Positions 33,199-48,100 of a stretch of DNA of 64,000 bases are shown here, piece by piece. The translations under genes and the position numbers were made by a program. The notes beneath the pieces were generated by a model that was not told the origin of the DNA, ran no database searches, and was given only the letters and a program-made list of their open reading frames with translations. How positions within the stretch are numbered: the stretch's first letter is position 1; each line of letters opens with the position of its first letter. Source of the stretch: Saturnia japonica (Eukaryota; Arthropoda; Insecta; Lepidoptera; Saturniidae); contig CM065323.1 of NCBI GenBank assembly GCA_033032175.1, positions 12,090,001 through 12,154,000 of the forward strand, read 5' to 3'.

Positions 33199-36100
33199 GT
33201 AATTTTTAAAGTCTTTTTAAATTATTGGTCTTTGCTCGCATGGACCACATAATACCGTCGGTATTGTGGCGATCACGGAGGTACCCGTTGGTTATTTTAA
33301 ATATAAAAATGATTATTATTTTATTTGCGCGGAACCCTAAATCTTTTTCTAAAATAGAAAAGTACCCAATGAAAGTCACTTCAAAATTGGTCCAATCGTT
33401 TCGCGCGATTGAAGTAAAAGTTCTTTGCCGTTGACGGCATATATCACTGAAATGATTAAATTTTAACTTAAATAATAAACTCATATTATAATTTAATTAT
33501 ATTTATTATTCATGTGCTTTACAAAGACAATTCAAATGTTATATTAATATTATTCATTCGAAATAGGTACTTGAATGTCCCTAGTCGCGCCTAAAGAAGT
33601 TTTACTTTAATTTATTTGTATATTAAAAAAATAATAATTGAAGGTTAGATCAGCACATGTCAATATAACCTTGTTATTGAATATTATAGAATGTCACAAT
33701 CGTCAGAAAATTTATTTATTACCAAAGTAATCAATAGGTAAACAAGTATATTTAGAGATTTTCAAAAAACTTTGCAATTTTTTTTTTTTAACTATTGAAT
33801 TTTCATTCACTTTGCTATTCACAATTGATCCGTTTGAAAATATTGGATATAAATAATCCTAATTGATTATGATATTTGCCACTGGCTGGCGTATAAGTGA
33901 AGAAGCGTGGAGTATATGACATATACTTACGACCAATTCAAATTATTATTTTTGAATAGCGGAAACACGCAGACTATAGTAAGCGTTACTTCCGTCAGAA
34001 AAAAATCTGAGTTACTCCCTAGTCGCGCCTAAAGAAGTTTTACTTCAACAAAAAGTTTTTTGCTATAAATCCATATTATTTACTTTCATATGCATTTAAA
34101 TGAAAAGCTGTTATTTTGATATTACAATCAGACTTCGCAGATATAAACAGACGGACCATTGATATGATAAATAGGTTTTTAAACTAACCTAAGTTTAGGT
34201 TGGAAATTGTGATCACAATGCACGAGCCGAACGAGTGAAGTGTCAGAAACCAAAAAAATAAAAATAAACCGTTGCCAGTATAATGATTTTGCTTATTCAA
34301 TAAAAATAAATGATTTAATAGAAACTGCCTCATTAGCCTAGTGGTCCTAAGCGCAACTGCTATGCTCGCGGTCCTGGGTTCGATTCCCAGGTCGAGCAAA
34401 GTATTATTGGATTTTTCTGTGAAATTCTCAGAGCAGCTCGGAGTTTTGTCTTTGTGCTCGATTAATGGCAATAGCTTTGCCCCCTATTTACATGGGACTT
34501 AAAAACATAGTTACCCGGTGAACCGTGTGTGTATATTAGCGTACACCTATGCCTAATCCTTCAGGGATACAGGCATGATAGTATATTTATGCTGTTTAAT
34601 AGAAATGACCTGAAAAATTCAAAATGATATATTTTACTAATATGATGTTAAAGTGATAATATTGGTGAAGATGAAAAGTTTAGTCAATGCGATTTTGCAA
34701 TTTTTAAAGTGCTTTAATATTTAAAATTCAGGCTTCATTGTAGAATTTGAACCCAAGTCGATTCTCGAGCGTGCTACTACGGAGCCATCACCAACCTGAA
34801 GCATAAAACATTAAGATAATATTTCTTATATAATTATTATCGAGTGTAATGTTTGGCCACTGTGTAGGGCATAAGCCATCATAATAAATATGTACGTCAT
34901 TAGAAATCCTATATAAAAATGACATTGATCACAAAAAGTTTAATGTACCATAAAAATTGCTTAACTGAGTGTTTGCATGTCCGGATTTAACTTAAAAGTA
35001 GCTTGACAGATTTTTATGAAACTTTGTACAAGGTGTCCAGAAAGGGGTATCGGGTATTTGTTTTCGCGCCATATTCGAAACGGGGCGTCTAAAGGGTGCG
35101 GGGAGGGGTTCGTGGCGTCCGCCATTTTGTGGAGTTTTAGTCACGATGGAATAGTACTCGGGGACGCATCGCGCATTTTGCGTATGAGCGTATTATCGTA
35201 ATGGTGATTCAATAGTGACTGCTCAACGTCTCTATCGTGCGGAATATCGTACACGCCACGCGCCAAGTGACGATAGCTTTAGGAAATGGATCAGGATGTT
35301 CGAGAATACAGGTCCGACAGTTAAAATTCAAAACTCTGGTCGTCCTCGTTCAGTTCGCGATGAAGAAACAATTGAAGAAGTTGAGGCGTCGGTTGGTCAA
35401 AATCCGTCTTTATCCATCCGAAAGCGAAGCCAAGCGTTGAACATCAAAAAATCGTCTTTACATTCGATTTTAAAGAAAGACTTACATCTAAAAGCCTATA
35501 AAATTCAATTGGTTCAAGAATTGAAGGATACGGACTATGCTAATCGACTGAATTTTGCGAACGAAATGCTGCAGCGATTTAACAACTTTAACAACATACT
35601 GTTCAGTGACGAAGCAAATTTTCACCTGAATGGTCATGTTAATAAGCAGAATTGTCGGTACTGGGCAGTGGAGAATCCGAGACGAAAGCATGAACGACCC
35701 CTGCATAGCCCAAAGGTCGTTGTTTGGGCCGCTATGTCTGCTAAAGGCATAATTGGTCCTTATTTTCATGAAGATCAACGAGGCCGAGCAATTAATGTGA
35801 ATAGTGACCGTTATTGCGATATGTTGCGAAATTTTTTGGTCCCAGAGTTGCAGGAGTTTGCAGGTTTCAACTCAAGAAAGTGGTTCAAGCAAGATGGGGC
35901 CACTTGCCATACCTCAAATGACTCAATGGAAGTTGTTAACGAATTATTCCCTAATAAAGTCATTTCGCGAAGGGGTAACATCAACTGGCCTCCCAGAAGC
36001 CCCAACCTTGGCCCGCTTGACTATTTTGCATGGGGATACCTTTAAAGTAAGGTTTATCAAAACAATCCGACGAATCTAACCCAGTTAAAGCAAAACATCA

Positions 36101-39100
36101 GGTCAGAAATGGCAGCAATATCGATAGCTATGTGTCAACGTGTTATCGCCAATCTTCGTTTCCGTTTAGAAGAGTGCCAGCAACGTAACGGTCATCATTT
36201 GGATAACATCATCTTTTCCAAATAATTCTCCAATTCATATGCTAATAATAAACAATAAACTTTTTTATTGCATACAAATAATTTTTGTTTCATTGAACTT
36301 ACAAATACCCGATACCCTTTCTGGACACCTTTTATAAAGAAAGTATAAGTAATTCCATGAATGAAGTGATGCAAAAAGTATTTTATCCACGCTAATGACC
36401 AGACTTTAATCTGTTGGTGGTATTCTAGGAAAGTATAATTGAAGGACACCGATGACCGTCAAGAGACAAGTTGTTGTATGACTGATTGTGTAATGTGACG
36501 CTCCGAAAGCGAGTCACTATGACGAACGAGTGAGTCACTGTAACTAAACGTATTAAAATACTGTTTTACTTTACCGTTATAGGTTAGTCTCTCCTGATCT
36601 TAAGTGACGATATGGCCCAAAATGGTAGCACGCTAATACTAGTGAAAGACCGGAACACATCTATTGGTGTTTGACGACACTTTTTTAACTTTTTAACTTG
36701 TTAGAAAAAACACTACCACCTGGCCATGGTTTCATCACGTTGTTTTTCCTTTATCGAAAGCTCAGGTTCACTGCAGGGATTTGAACGCACGTTGATCGAC
36801 GCGGAGTCCGTACGTTATATTTTTTTATGTTACCCAATTTCAAGAGGCTTTGTTATAAAACTAGTGTAATCTCTTTGCATATCATTGTATGATTTTTCTT
36901 TTATAAAAATAATGTTTTGAATATTTTGTTTACTGAGAATGTCAAGAGAGAAAGTATAATATATTATTTGTTACAACTACAAATAAAGAAATATATATTC
37001 AAACGATTCTTTGCTAAAACTGTGTGTTTAAAAACTCTGTGAACAAACACACTAGATTCTTACACCATCAATACTAACATAATACTAGGTTTTGTTATGA
37101 TGATCGTTGTTTCATGGGTTTTATTTTATTAAAATTATACATTAGATGCTTACGTTAAAATTTCCACAATGAAACAAATTGACTGATCACTTGGGATTGG
37201 CATCTTCACTTAGAATATATTAATTATAATAATGGAAAGTAGGTACGCTGGTTTACAAAAAGAATATGACGACTTAATATTTTACTGTGGATATTTAGGT
37301 ACGAATACAAATATATAAGTACATACTATTTACTTATCTTATAGTACATAATTTACAATTATTTTTATAATGAATTAAAACCGAACTTATCTTAAATAAA
37401 GCCAAAGGTCAAAAATTTTATGACGTCATTAGGCATCTCGACTTGATAACTGCGCACAGCGGATGACAACGCAATAAGGAAATTAGCGAAGATAGTCAAA
37501 CGATTGTTTTACTCTCGGAGAATGGATTGCGTTTAGCGACATAAATTGCTACTAAGACGTGACAATTTTTAACAAAAAAGAAAACAATCTTCAATGATTG
37601 TGAGTACTCTAGTGTATCTTTGAAGTCGGAGGTCCAATGCCAATGAAATTAAAATGGTACCAGGCAAGAGGTATTCTTTTCTAACGAAAAAAAAAAACAT
37701 TAATTGGTTTATACACAAAGAAGTTATGTAGTTGGATGTGATTTCCTCTCTGTACATCTACTGAAAAATGATAATAACTGTATATAATTAAATACTGTAA
37801 AACCAATAAAAAAAAAGATAATAAGATGTTGATAAACCCGATCGAGTTTCTTGTCGGTTCTTCTCGATGTCTGGGATGTTTTCCGAACCAGTGGTAGTGT
37901 TTTGACATTCATAAGAGCCTTCTTGGGGCCTAAATTGAATAAAAGATATTTTTATTTCGATTTTAATTTTGAGTTATATATATATTTTTTAATATATGCA
38001 AACAAATTGAGAAGACTCCTCCTATTTTTAAGTCGGTAAAAAAAACTAACTAACCAGTGCGAATATTTTGAATATTATAAAATGTAAAAAATCAAATGAC
38101 TGTTATGTTGGTTAACACTGATCGGAGACTGGATGGGGCCTTAATTTGTAACACAAATTACTCGCTACTTGATGCACTCCATCCAGTATAATACCATATT
38201 ATGTTTATTCCAAAACTGCTTGAACAAAGAAAGACAATATTGAAGCAAAAACTAATATTTATTGTTTTTACTTCATCGACAAGTCAATATAAAAATGTAT
38301 CTTAAATGTACTTTCAGACTATAAGCTGTAGCTTACCAAATTTCATTAAATTCGGTCCGGTAGTTTTGCATGATTGGTGTTCAAACATACCGACAGACAG
38401 ACAAAAATTTCCAAAACTATCCAAATGTGTTCTGTCCATGACTCTAAACACCCCGTATTATTTTTTCTCAAATATCTTCAATGTACAGATTTCGCCTCTC
38501 TACTCTTTTATTATTAGATTATATGTAACTTTTTTTCTCATTAATTATTAGTTTCAGATTTACCATTTTCTGGAAAAAATAAGTTCAAAGCGTTGTTTGT
38601 TGCGTTAAGTCGTAACAGGTGGTAATCAATTCCAGGCGGAAGCAGCAAAGAAATTAAAAATGAATTTGTAAAAATGGCCACTCGTTGCTGTGCCGTTTAG
38701 GAATCCATAGTGAACACACATACAAACATATATTTTTATAGATAAAAGAAGAAGATTATTTACGATCGGATTCAGTAAAGTAACGCTTTCGTAAAACAAA
38801 TTGATTTAATATTTTGTGTTGTTTACTTTTTTTTTTAACCGTATAGTGCGTAGGTACCTTTAAATACTACTACCATTAGTTTCAGCGTCAGTTTTTTAAA
38901 GTCTACAACTTTGATTACTTTCGTTAAAAACGCAATATATATAATCACATGTGATGTGACTTTCAGAAGCTTTAAACAATGCTAAATAAGTTTAGAGTGT
39001 ATTTTATAGGAATAATTTTTATATACAAGGTGCCCAGAAAGGGTATCGGGTATTTGTAAGTTCAATGAAACAAAAATTATTTGTATGCAATAAAAAAGTT

Positions 39101-42100
39101 TATTGTTTATTATTAGCATATGAATTAGAGAATTATTTGGAAAAGATGATGTTATCCAAATGATGACCGTTACGTTGCTGGCACTCTTCTAAACGGAAAC
39201 GAAGATTGGCGATAACACGTTGACACATAGCTATCGATATTGCTGCCATTTCTGACCTGATGTTTTGCTTTAACTGGGTTAGATTCGTCGGATTGTTTTG
39301 ATAAACCTTACTTTTAAGGTATCCCCATGCAAAATAGTCAAGCGGGCTAAGGTCGGGGCTTCTGGGAGGCCAGTTGATGTTACCCCTTCGCGAAATGACT
39401 TTATTAGGGAATAATTCGTTAACAACTTCCATTGAGTCATTTGAGGTATGGCAAGTGGCCCCATCTTGCTGGAACCACGTTCTTGAGTTGAAACCTGCAA
39501 ACTCCTGCAACTCTGGGACAAAAAAATATTTCGCAACATATCGCAATAACGGTCACTATTCACATTAATTGCTCGGCCTCGTTGATCTTCATGAAAATAA
39601 GGACCAATTATGCCTTTAGCAGACATAGCGGCCCAAACAACGACCTTTGGGCTATGCAGGGGTCGTTCATTCTTTCGTCTCGGATTCTCCACTGCCCAGT
39701 ACCGACAATTCTGCTTATTAACATGACCATTCAGGTGAAAATTTGCTTCGTCACTGAACAGTATGTTGTTAAAGTTGTTAAATCGCTGCAGCATTTCGTT
39801 CGCAAAATTCAGTCGATTAGCATAGTCCGTATCCTTCAATTCTTGAAACAATTGAATTTTATAGGCTTTTAGATGTAAGTCTTTCTTTAAAATCGAATGT
39901 AAAGACGATTTTTTGATGTTCAACGCTTGGCTTCGCTTTCGGATGGATAAAGACGGATTTTGACGAACTGACGCCTCAACTTCTTCAATTGTTTCTTCAT
40001 CGCGAACTGAACGAGGACGACCAGAGTTTTGAATTTTAACTGTCGCACCTGTATTCTCGAACATCCTGATCCATTTCCTAATGCTATCGTCACTTGGCGC
40101 GTGGCGTGTACGATATTCCGCACGATAGAGACGTTGAGCAGTCACTATTGAATCACCATTACGATAATACGCTCGTACGCAAAATGCGCGATGCGTCCCC
40201 GAGTACTGTTCCATCGTGATTAAAACTCCACAAAATGGCGGACGCCACGAACCCCTCCCCGCACCCTTTAGACGCCCCGTTTCGAATATGGCGCGAAAAC
40301 AAATACCCGATACCCTTTCTGGACACCTTGTACTATACAATAAATGTTCTACCAAAGTAGCGAATTCACGCTTAAAAAGTATATTATTTTAAAAAGGTAA
40401 TATAAAATATATTTTGTCCAGTCTGTGAGGTTTCTGTACTTAGCAAGCTCTAACCATTCCTTATAATAGTTCATCTCTTCATTTCCGGCTATAAATGTGT
40501 ACATGCAAATAAATAAAAAATTATGACGTGTTAGGTTCAACGAAAGCTTCGTTGATAAGTTTAGGTCAAAACGTATACGTGTTATTTGTAACTATACAAA
40601 AAAATTTTTCCTCGCAGACATGCGTGACTGTTCATACCTTCTTTGAAATAAAATACCCATATCTGAGATTGTCGCGTTAATTTAATATTATTCTCAATTT
40701 ATTTACAGAAATTAATTTAACAATAAAAACGGGCAGTCCTCGAGAATTCAAAAACGCACTGAGCTCGCTCGAGTCCAGGGATTTATTTAATTATTATGAT
40801 TGTGTAACTAGACTGCTTACAGCTGTTAAGCTTAGCCTTCAGGAAAGTCTTCCAGGATCACATATCTACGTATTCAGCGGCTGTAAAGCTGCAAAAATGC
40901 AATATAGCGGAGTTAAATATATGAAAATTCTATGCGAAAAAATACAAAGTCAAGTTAGTAAATATTATGATAAAATTCACTGCTTTTACGCTATATTTCT
41001 GTAAGGTTTACTTGATTCCTAAGAACTTTTAAAGTTTAACTTCTGCTTTAGTTATAACAAAAAATAAAAAGTTTTTGACATGGCAAGCATTATCATGCTT
41101 GCATGCATGCAATGGTGGGAATCTAATAGGTCTTTACCTATGAAATTGCCGTTCTTCAGTACTGGCCATTTCAAATCAAAATAATTTTTGTTTGGCTAAG
41201 ATTTCTAATTTCAAATTAATTTTATTTTAAAAACATCGAATTCTTTTCCAAATGTAGTCATTTGTTTATTGATTAGTGTTACATTTTCATCATATTTCAA
41301 TCTTTTTTGTCATCATGGATACGTTAAAAATTCGAGTAATTATGGTATATGAGTAACATCGTCGCAGCAACGCGGCACAAGCGGCACGCAACATCAACGA
41401 CGTTTACGGAGCTAACACTACAAACCAACGCACCACCTGTTATTTGTTTGCTCGCTTCCATTCTGGGAATTTCGACCTGAAAAATGAACCTCGATGGCGT
41501 CCGAAGACTTTGATCGACAATGACGAATTAAAGGCGATTGTGGAAGCTGATGATACACAATCTACGGCTGAATTAGCAGCAGCTTTCGACGTTAGCGTCA
41601 AACCAATATTGGTCCATTTGCGTCAAATTGGCAAGGTAAAAAAGCTTGACAAATGGGTGCCCCACGTACTCAATGATCGCCAGCGCGAAGTACGCGTCGA
41701 GACGCGCTTTGCATTGCTCAACAGACACACAAATGAAAGAAATTTTGAACCGCATTGTTACCTGCGATGAAAAATGGATTCTGTTTGATAACCATAAGCG
41801 CTCAGCAAGTTGGTTGCATCCTGGTTCAGCACCTAAATAATGCTCTAAATGAAAACTTACCCCTAGAAAAGTGATGGTCACTGTTTGGCGGTCTAGCGCC
41901 GGTGTGATTCATCACAGCTTCTTAGCAAACGGGGTGAGCATTACTGCAGATGTGTACTGTGAAGAACATAACACAATGATGGAGAAGCTGGCACATCTCC
42001 AACCAGCATTGGTCAATCACTCGTCTCCGCTGCTCCTGCACGACTAACGCGCGACCTCATACTGCACAGCAGAAGGTCTCCAAGTTGCAATAACTGGGGT

Positions 42101-45100
42101 TGGAAGTTCTCCGTCATCCGCCCTACTCACCAGACCTTGCGCCTACAGACAACTACTTTTTCCAGAATTTGGATAACTCCTTGGTGGGAAAAAAATTCAA
42201 TACCCAAGAGTCAGTACAAAATGCCTTTGAAGAATTTGTTGCCTCCCGTCCAGCTGATTTCTTTAAGAAGGGCATCAATAAACTGCCACTGCGCTGGCAA
42301 AGATGCATTGATTGCATGGGTGATTACTTCGATTAATACAAATAAAAAATACATGAAAAAAAATCGTTTAAATTTTTTCATACAACACGGCAATTTCATA
42401 GGTAAAGACCTAATATTTTAAGAGCGTGGGCTATTTTCCAGTAAGGCAGATGTGACGGCTTAGCCCTTCGACTAAGGTGTCCCATCTGTGACTTCTGAAC
42501 TCGGTTATGCGGGCTTTAACCGCTCTCTGGAATGCGCGTAATCGTGCGCGGTTTACCTCGGTCGGATAAGAGTCATGCACACGAGTCGCAGCGTTCTTCT
42601 CCGTCAACAACGCTCACACGTCAGCAGGGAGTACAAAGCGGCGATCGTTCGCCGCTTCGACCTCTCTCGAGACCTCTCCGATGCCGACTTGGAGGTGGTC
42701 GACTACGGAGTCGATCGCGAGATCTACGTACGCAACTGACTCTAATACGCCCGGGACCCTAATAAGACTGGGCGAGGACTGCCTATCCGCGAGATAGTGT
42801 TTGAGCTTGGCATAGTCAACCGTTGTGACTGAAGAAGGATTGGAGTCATCTAGTTGACCAAGCTGTAGGATGACCGGGCGATGGTCGGAATCGAGTTCGT
42901 GTACGAACCCAATGAGTCGTACCCGAAGCGCGACATTTTTCAAGAGGGCTACGTATAGCACTGTCGGTGTACAGTGGTCTTGAAAGTGGGTAGGAGTGGC
43001 AGATGCTATGACGTCAAAGTTTAACTCGTCCGCCAACCCTTCGAGAATAACCCCATTGCTGGAGTCTCTTCAATTGTTGAAGGACGTGTGTCCACTGTTT
43101 AGGTCACCTGCGATAATGACCGATGTGCCGAGCGAAAGTAGCTTCTCTTGGTCAGACCTGAGAGGTACTTTCGTCGGTGAAAGGTACTAATCTACACACG
43201 GATATTTCCATATTGGTAAGTATCGGAGGATCTACCGGTGTTGCGGACAGCGAGCGGGGCGAGCGAATAACGATAGTGTAATAGTATAGAATGAACAAAT
43301 AAATGAAATAATACGTGTTAGAAATAAGGTTTATAAATACGTGTTAGGAATAAGGTTTATAAATACGTGTTAGGAATATATATAATAATATGAACTGAAT
43401 ATGTGTATTTTAAAACGATTAGAATAAGAATATAGCTAGTTGTAAGTTTAAATGTATAAATTTCACTAGTTGTAAGGATGAACCATGCCAGACTCGGAAC
43501 ATCTGGCATGGCGACTCATGGTACTGCCGTCCCTTTCCCACGGTTAGCCTCGCTCTGCGGAGAGCGCGCACGCCGGGCGTGCGCGCTCATTGGCTGAGCG
43601 ACGCCCCGCACGGAATCCATCGCACGACCGGTTGCGAGGCAAAGGGCGAGGTTAAATATAGCGGAGAGGGCGGCAGTACGACGATCAGTTCGAGAAACAC
43701 GACAACAACAGCAAGCAGCGAATCACCAAGCAAACTACAGTCAAGAACGATATTAAGAATCAACATTGTTACCACGCACTAATGTAACTTTGTAAAACGA
43801 AACAAGAATAAAACAAGCGCTATTAATTTAGCACACATTAAATATTGTGAACGTCTTTTTATTCACAATAACCGGCATGCAATACAACGAACGTTTGTAG
43901 TAAATGAGAGTGCCGCCTTCTCGGCCGTCACGGTCATTTCTAACAATGTTGTAATTTGCAATTTACGGATTGCGTTTACCACGCTTTAAGAGCGTTTCCT
44001 CTACTAAGAGAACGTCTATTTGGTGATCTTTAAGAAAGGTCAGGACGAGACCACGTTGCGGATATAAGTTCCGCGCATTAAAAAAGGACATGTTGACAAG
44101 GGAGGGACGGAAAAACCTCTGGATTAAGCAGAGTCTGTGGCCGGGGGACTGAGGCGGGGGATGCACACTAAGGGGCAGCCTGCCAAGAGCGACAAGGGTG
44201 CGTGGTACGCGGGGCCTTGGGGAATCCACGACTGTTCGCCGGATGTCCCTCCTCCTCCATAATACGCAGCTCGGGGGGTCAGGGGGCTCTACGGATACTT
44301 TGGAAAGCGCGCATACCGTTTCAAGGTTAAAGATTTTTTTGCCTTCAGGCGTCCTATCTAGTATCAAAACGAGCAGTTGAAGGGCTCGTTTTTCTTTCGA
44401 GTACATACGATGTACTTCGCGGATGGGGTAATTTTGTGCTTTGAGAGAGGCGAGAACCTCCTCGGGTGTGATTTCGGCCGGGATCCGGCGAAGTACCACT
44501 CGGAGGACTCGCTCTTCTTCGAGCGCGTATATGTAGTAGGGAATATTCCTACTACGAAGTAGGGTAGTTATTTTACGATGGCTATCGGGCGAACTCATCG
44601 TAATCGAAATTCCTGTCGTGATATCACGCGCCTTCGAGTACTGAATTTTGAGCGATCGCAGCTCATTTTCTAGACGAGTCCAGACAGCTTTGTCGTGGAT
44701 TTTAATGGGCGGGGCTTTGTTTTTTACTGATTATCGGTTCGTCAGTATTTACGGAGGGCGCGGGGGCGGCGGAGCCATTGGCCGTCTTAGCAGTTTTGTT
44801 TGCGCTTGTGTGCGCGACGGGGCTGCCTCGGGACGCTCGTTTCCGAGACCGGGTCACAAGTCGCGATGATACGCAGGCGGAAGAATAATCGTCTCGTAGA
44901 GATCATCCGACGATAACAGGACGGACTCGTGGCGATTCACTAGCTCGTGGACATGGCGCCTTATGGGATAAAAAGAAATCAGACGTAATACATTAAATCA
45001 CAAAACATGCAAGAAGTTTAAATAGTTATGGAGTAAATTAATAATAAAGTGTGTATGATAAATACACATAATGGACGAAAAAGAAGAATCAGTGTGTATG

Positions 45101-48100
45101 AATGTATTTAGAATGATTTTTAAAAAACAATGTTAAGCGTACACAATATATCTGTGTGCGCGCGCGTCTCTGTATTTGTGTATTAATAATAATATATTTT
45201 ATATTTTTATTGTAGGTAGTGTTTATTTTAACGGGTGATTCTCAACAGTTTGAGGGCACATCATACAAAGTTTACTACGAGATAGCGACTGCAAGTTCCG
45301 GATACGTATTCCAAATAGAGGAAAATGATTTTGATTACGTAAGTAATAATTTGAGATCTCTAGAAAAATCCAGTAGGGATGGGCAGCATTAAATAGGTTA
45401 GGTGACATATTTAAATACGTTGACGTTCCATAATGCCTGAAGCATGATATATGGTGCCAGACATGGGAGCTCACAATTGAGCTTGTGTATAAAACACAAG
45501 TGATTCAGAGAACCATGGAGCGCATTTAAATTGCAAGATTGAGTCAAAAATATCAAGATCTGACGTTGTACTAAAGTCCGCGACATTGCAGAGATTATCA
45601 CAAAACTATAATGGAATTAGGCAGGACATGTTGCTAGGCAGAGTGTCGGCAGGTGGACTAAAGCGATGATGGATTGATGGCCACGTATGGATAAACGAGT
45701 AGTCGGACACTCACCAGTTCGTTGGTTGGATGATATTGTTAAAATCGCGGGTAAAACGTGGATGTGATTAGCTCAGGATAGGGATAAGTGGCGTACAAGA
45801 AAAGACACCTATACTCATCATTGGGCGATTAGGGGCTGAAATCTTTGGGACCGACGCGAAATTTAACAAAATGCACGGGTATGTATACAATAGCGTATTT
45901 CGATTTGGACGCGGCCAAGTGTTTGTGTCAGGTTTTCATTGTTTCCTTTTCGGCGAGTGTGCATTAGAATTGCACAATACTTAATTCCCCCACCCCTTTC
46001 CACTGTCGGACGACAAGAGACATTATGAAGCGTTATCGATTTATGGTAGATATTTCACCAGTGCGCACAATGTGTGTTGCTAGCACATTTATAATGCGCA
46101 CCGCTAAAGAGTGGAACATTTTGCCGGATTTCGTATCAAGTCTCGAGTGAATAGGTACCTTTTAGGCAAGCGTGCTCAGGTGATCAGGTGAGATAGTGGT
46201 CAAACGCAAGCCTATTCATAGTAAAAAAAAACATGCATAACACAATTACAGTTCAGTCAAATATAAGTGCCTTTACCTCACTATCGTAGTTTCATCCGAT
46301 AACGGAAAAAAACCCATTAGAACCATTAGAATTTGAATTATAAACCATTAGAGTGACCTGTATACAAGTATGATTAGTTCGGGTATGACTTTAAATCATC
46401 GGCTTATACCAAGTGTTATTTTATAGGTGTTGAAAACAATCCGGGAGACAACAAAAGGCAAACAGCGTTTATTAACTAAGAAAATTTTACAACGGAATTC
46501 GGATTCTGAAATCCCGGTATGTGATCCATGAAATATATCATATCATGATTATATTTATAATATATCCATATCCAGTGAACATAAAATTTCAAAACATTTT
46601 GGAGGAGACCAAAGAAAATTGTCAGTTTAATAATAATATATTGTAATTCTACTTTACAGTTTACAGTCGAAAATAATATGGAATATGTGATAATTTACGC
46701 GTCGGGAACATATGTTAGGTTAGATATCGCGGGGCCATCAAAGAACAAGAAAATCATTATGTGGACTACAACTACGAAGGTAAAGGAACGAATTTTTTTT
46801 TAATACGTCAAAGCCAGTCACTTTTGGCTTAACGTGTAACATCAATTGTAATCCAATTGTAATCCAACATTAATTAGTATGTAAGTCTACAAAAAAATAT
46901 TGAAACTACTTTTGTGCTACCCAAAAATGCCAATATACCCACACTGCAATTGCAGATGCTGAAGATATCAGATCTTGCTCCGGGTGAATACACTGCATGG
47001 ATATCGGGGGCCAGTACAACGTACGTAACTGTCACCGGTAAGTCTGAGTACACATTCGAGCATGGCTTCTTTGAAGTGGTCACAATAAGGTTCGATGACG
47101 AGTCAACTAGACGTGCAGCGGGTATAATATTCTAATTTTAATTTCACGTTCCTTATACCAACTCTTGATATACAAAATTATATAGGTACAGTATTACTGA
47201 CCTTATAGTTGGAAGCATCTATTACGATTAGGTACAGATAGCTTTCAGACACGGACAAACTGTGACAATTGTCACGGAATATCCGTGCCTATAAGATACG
47301 GATGGCTTCTAATTATGGAGAGAAACGTTGCTAATCTCGCCACTGAATATCCGTTCGCCGCTGAATATCCGTGCCTATAAGACACGGACGACTTGTAGAT
47401 ATGGAGAAACGTTACTAATCTTGCCACTGAACATCCGTTCGCCATTGAACATCCATTCGCCGCTGAATATCCGTGCCTGTAAGACACGGACGACTTGTAG
47501 ATAGGGAGAAACGTTACTAATCTCGCCGCTGAATATCCGTGCCTATAAGATACGGACAGCTTATAGACACTGATAATTGTTTCCACTAGCCATCGAACAT
47601 CTATGACTGTATTACACGAACAACTTGTAGACAACAGCAATCGTTACAACTCGCCACAGAATATCCGTGCCTATAAGACACGGGCAAATGTAGCCAGTTG
47701 CCACGGAAGTTAGCCACACGCTTCACTGGGCCTAAGTTAAACTTAGGTAATAATTATTCATGATAAGTTCAATTTTATGTTAAATATGATTAAAATCCGT
47801 ATAGCCATTCAAGTATGAATACTAGACAAATACTTAATTATTAATTATTTTAATATTAAATATAACTTAGTACCTAAAGGTGTGATTTAGCAACAGCAGT
47901 TGGGAGACAGTCTGCCAGTTCTCTTTGTTGCTTATATATATTTTATTCCGGTTTTTTCCTTTATTATAACTGATAAACGTGCGCCGAACTTCATCTTACA
48001 TATTTATTGGTTTCTATTTTGAATTCATTTTAAAATATTTAGATACATTCGATTTAAAACATTGAGAAAATTTCGTATATATTGCAGAAACTACTATATA

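Larger units (their letters stand above)
33199..40708. other. Gene 2 intron 1 (7.5 kb), repeat-rich
   Basis: Contains the SINE at 34325, two mariner copies, family B (36590-36800, minus) and family D (37550-37680). A 30-bp sequence at 33577-33605 (starts CCCTAGTCGCGCC) recurs at 34018-34046. LINE 3'-tail-like sequence sits near 33380-33430 and 38330-38410. Confidence 0.55.
40954..45215. other. Gene 2 intron 2 (4.3 kb)
   Basis: Almost filled by a mariner relic (41129-42410), a LINE fragment (42590-44960) and a probable solo LTR (43316-43945). 42411-42589 and 44961-45215 are unassigned. Confidence 0.6.

Noticed and set aside
47272..47640. Minus-strand open frame with repeated SYRHGYSAA and a CRISPR-like look
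   Set aside because: It is the minisatellite read through; units are irregular, there are no unique spacers, and the genome is eukaryotic.
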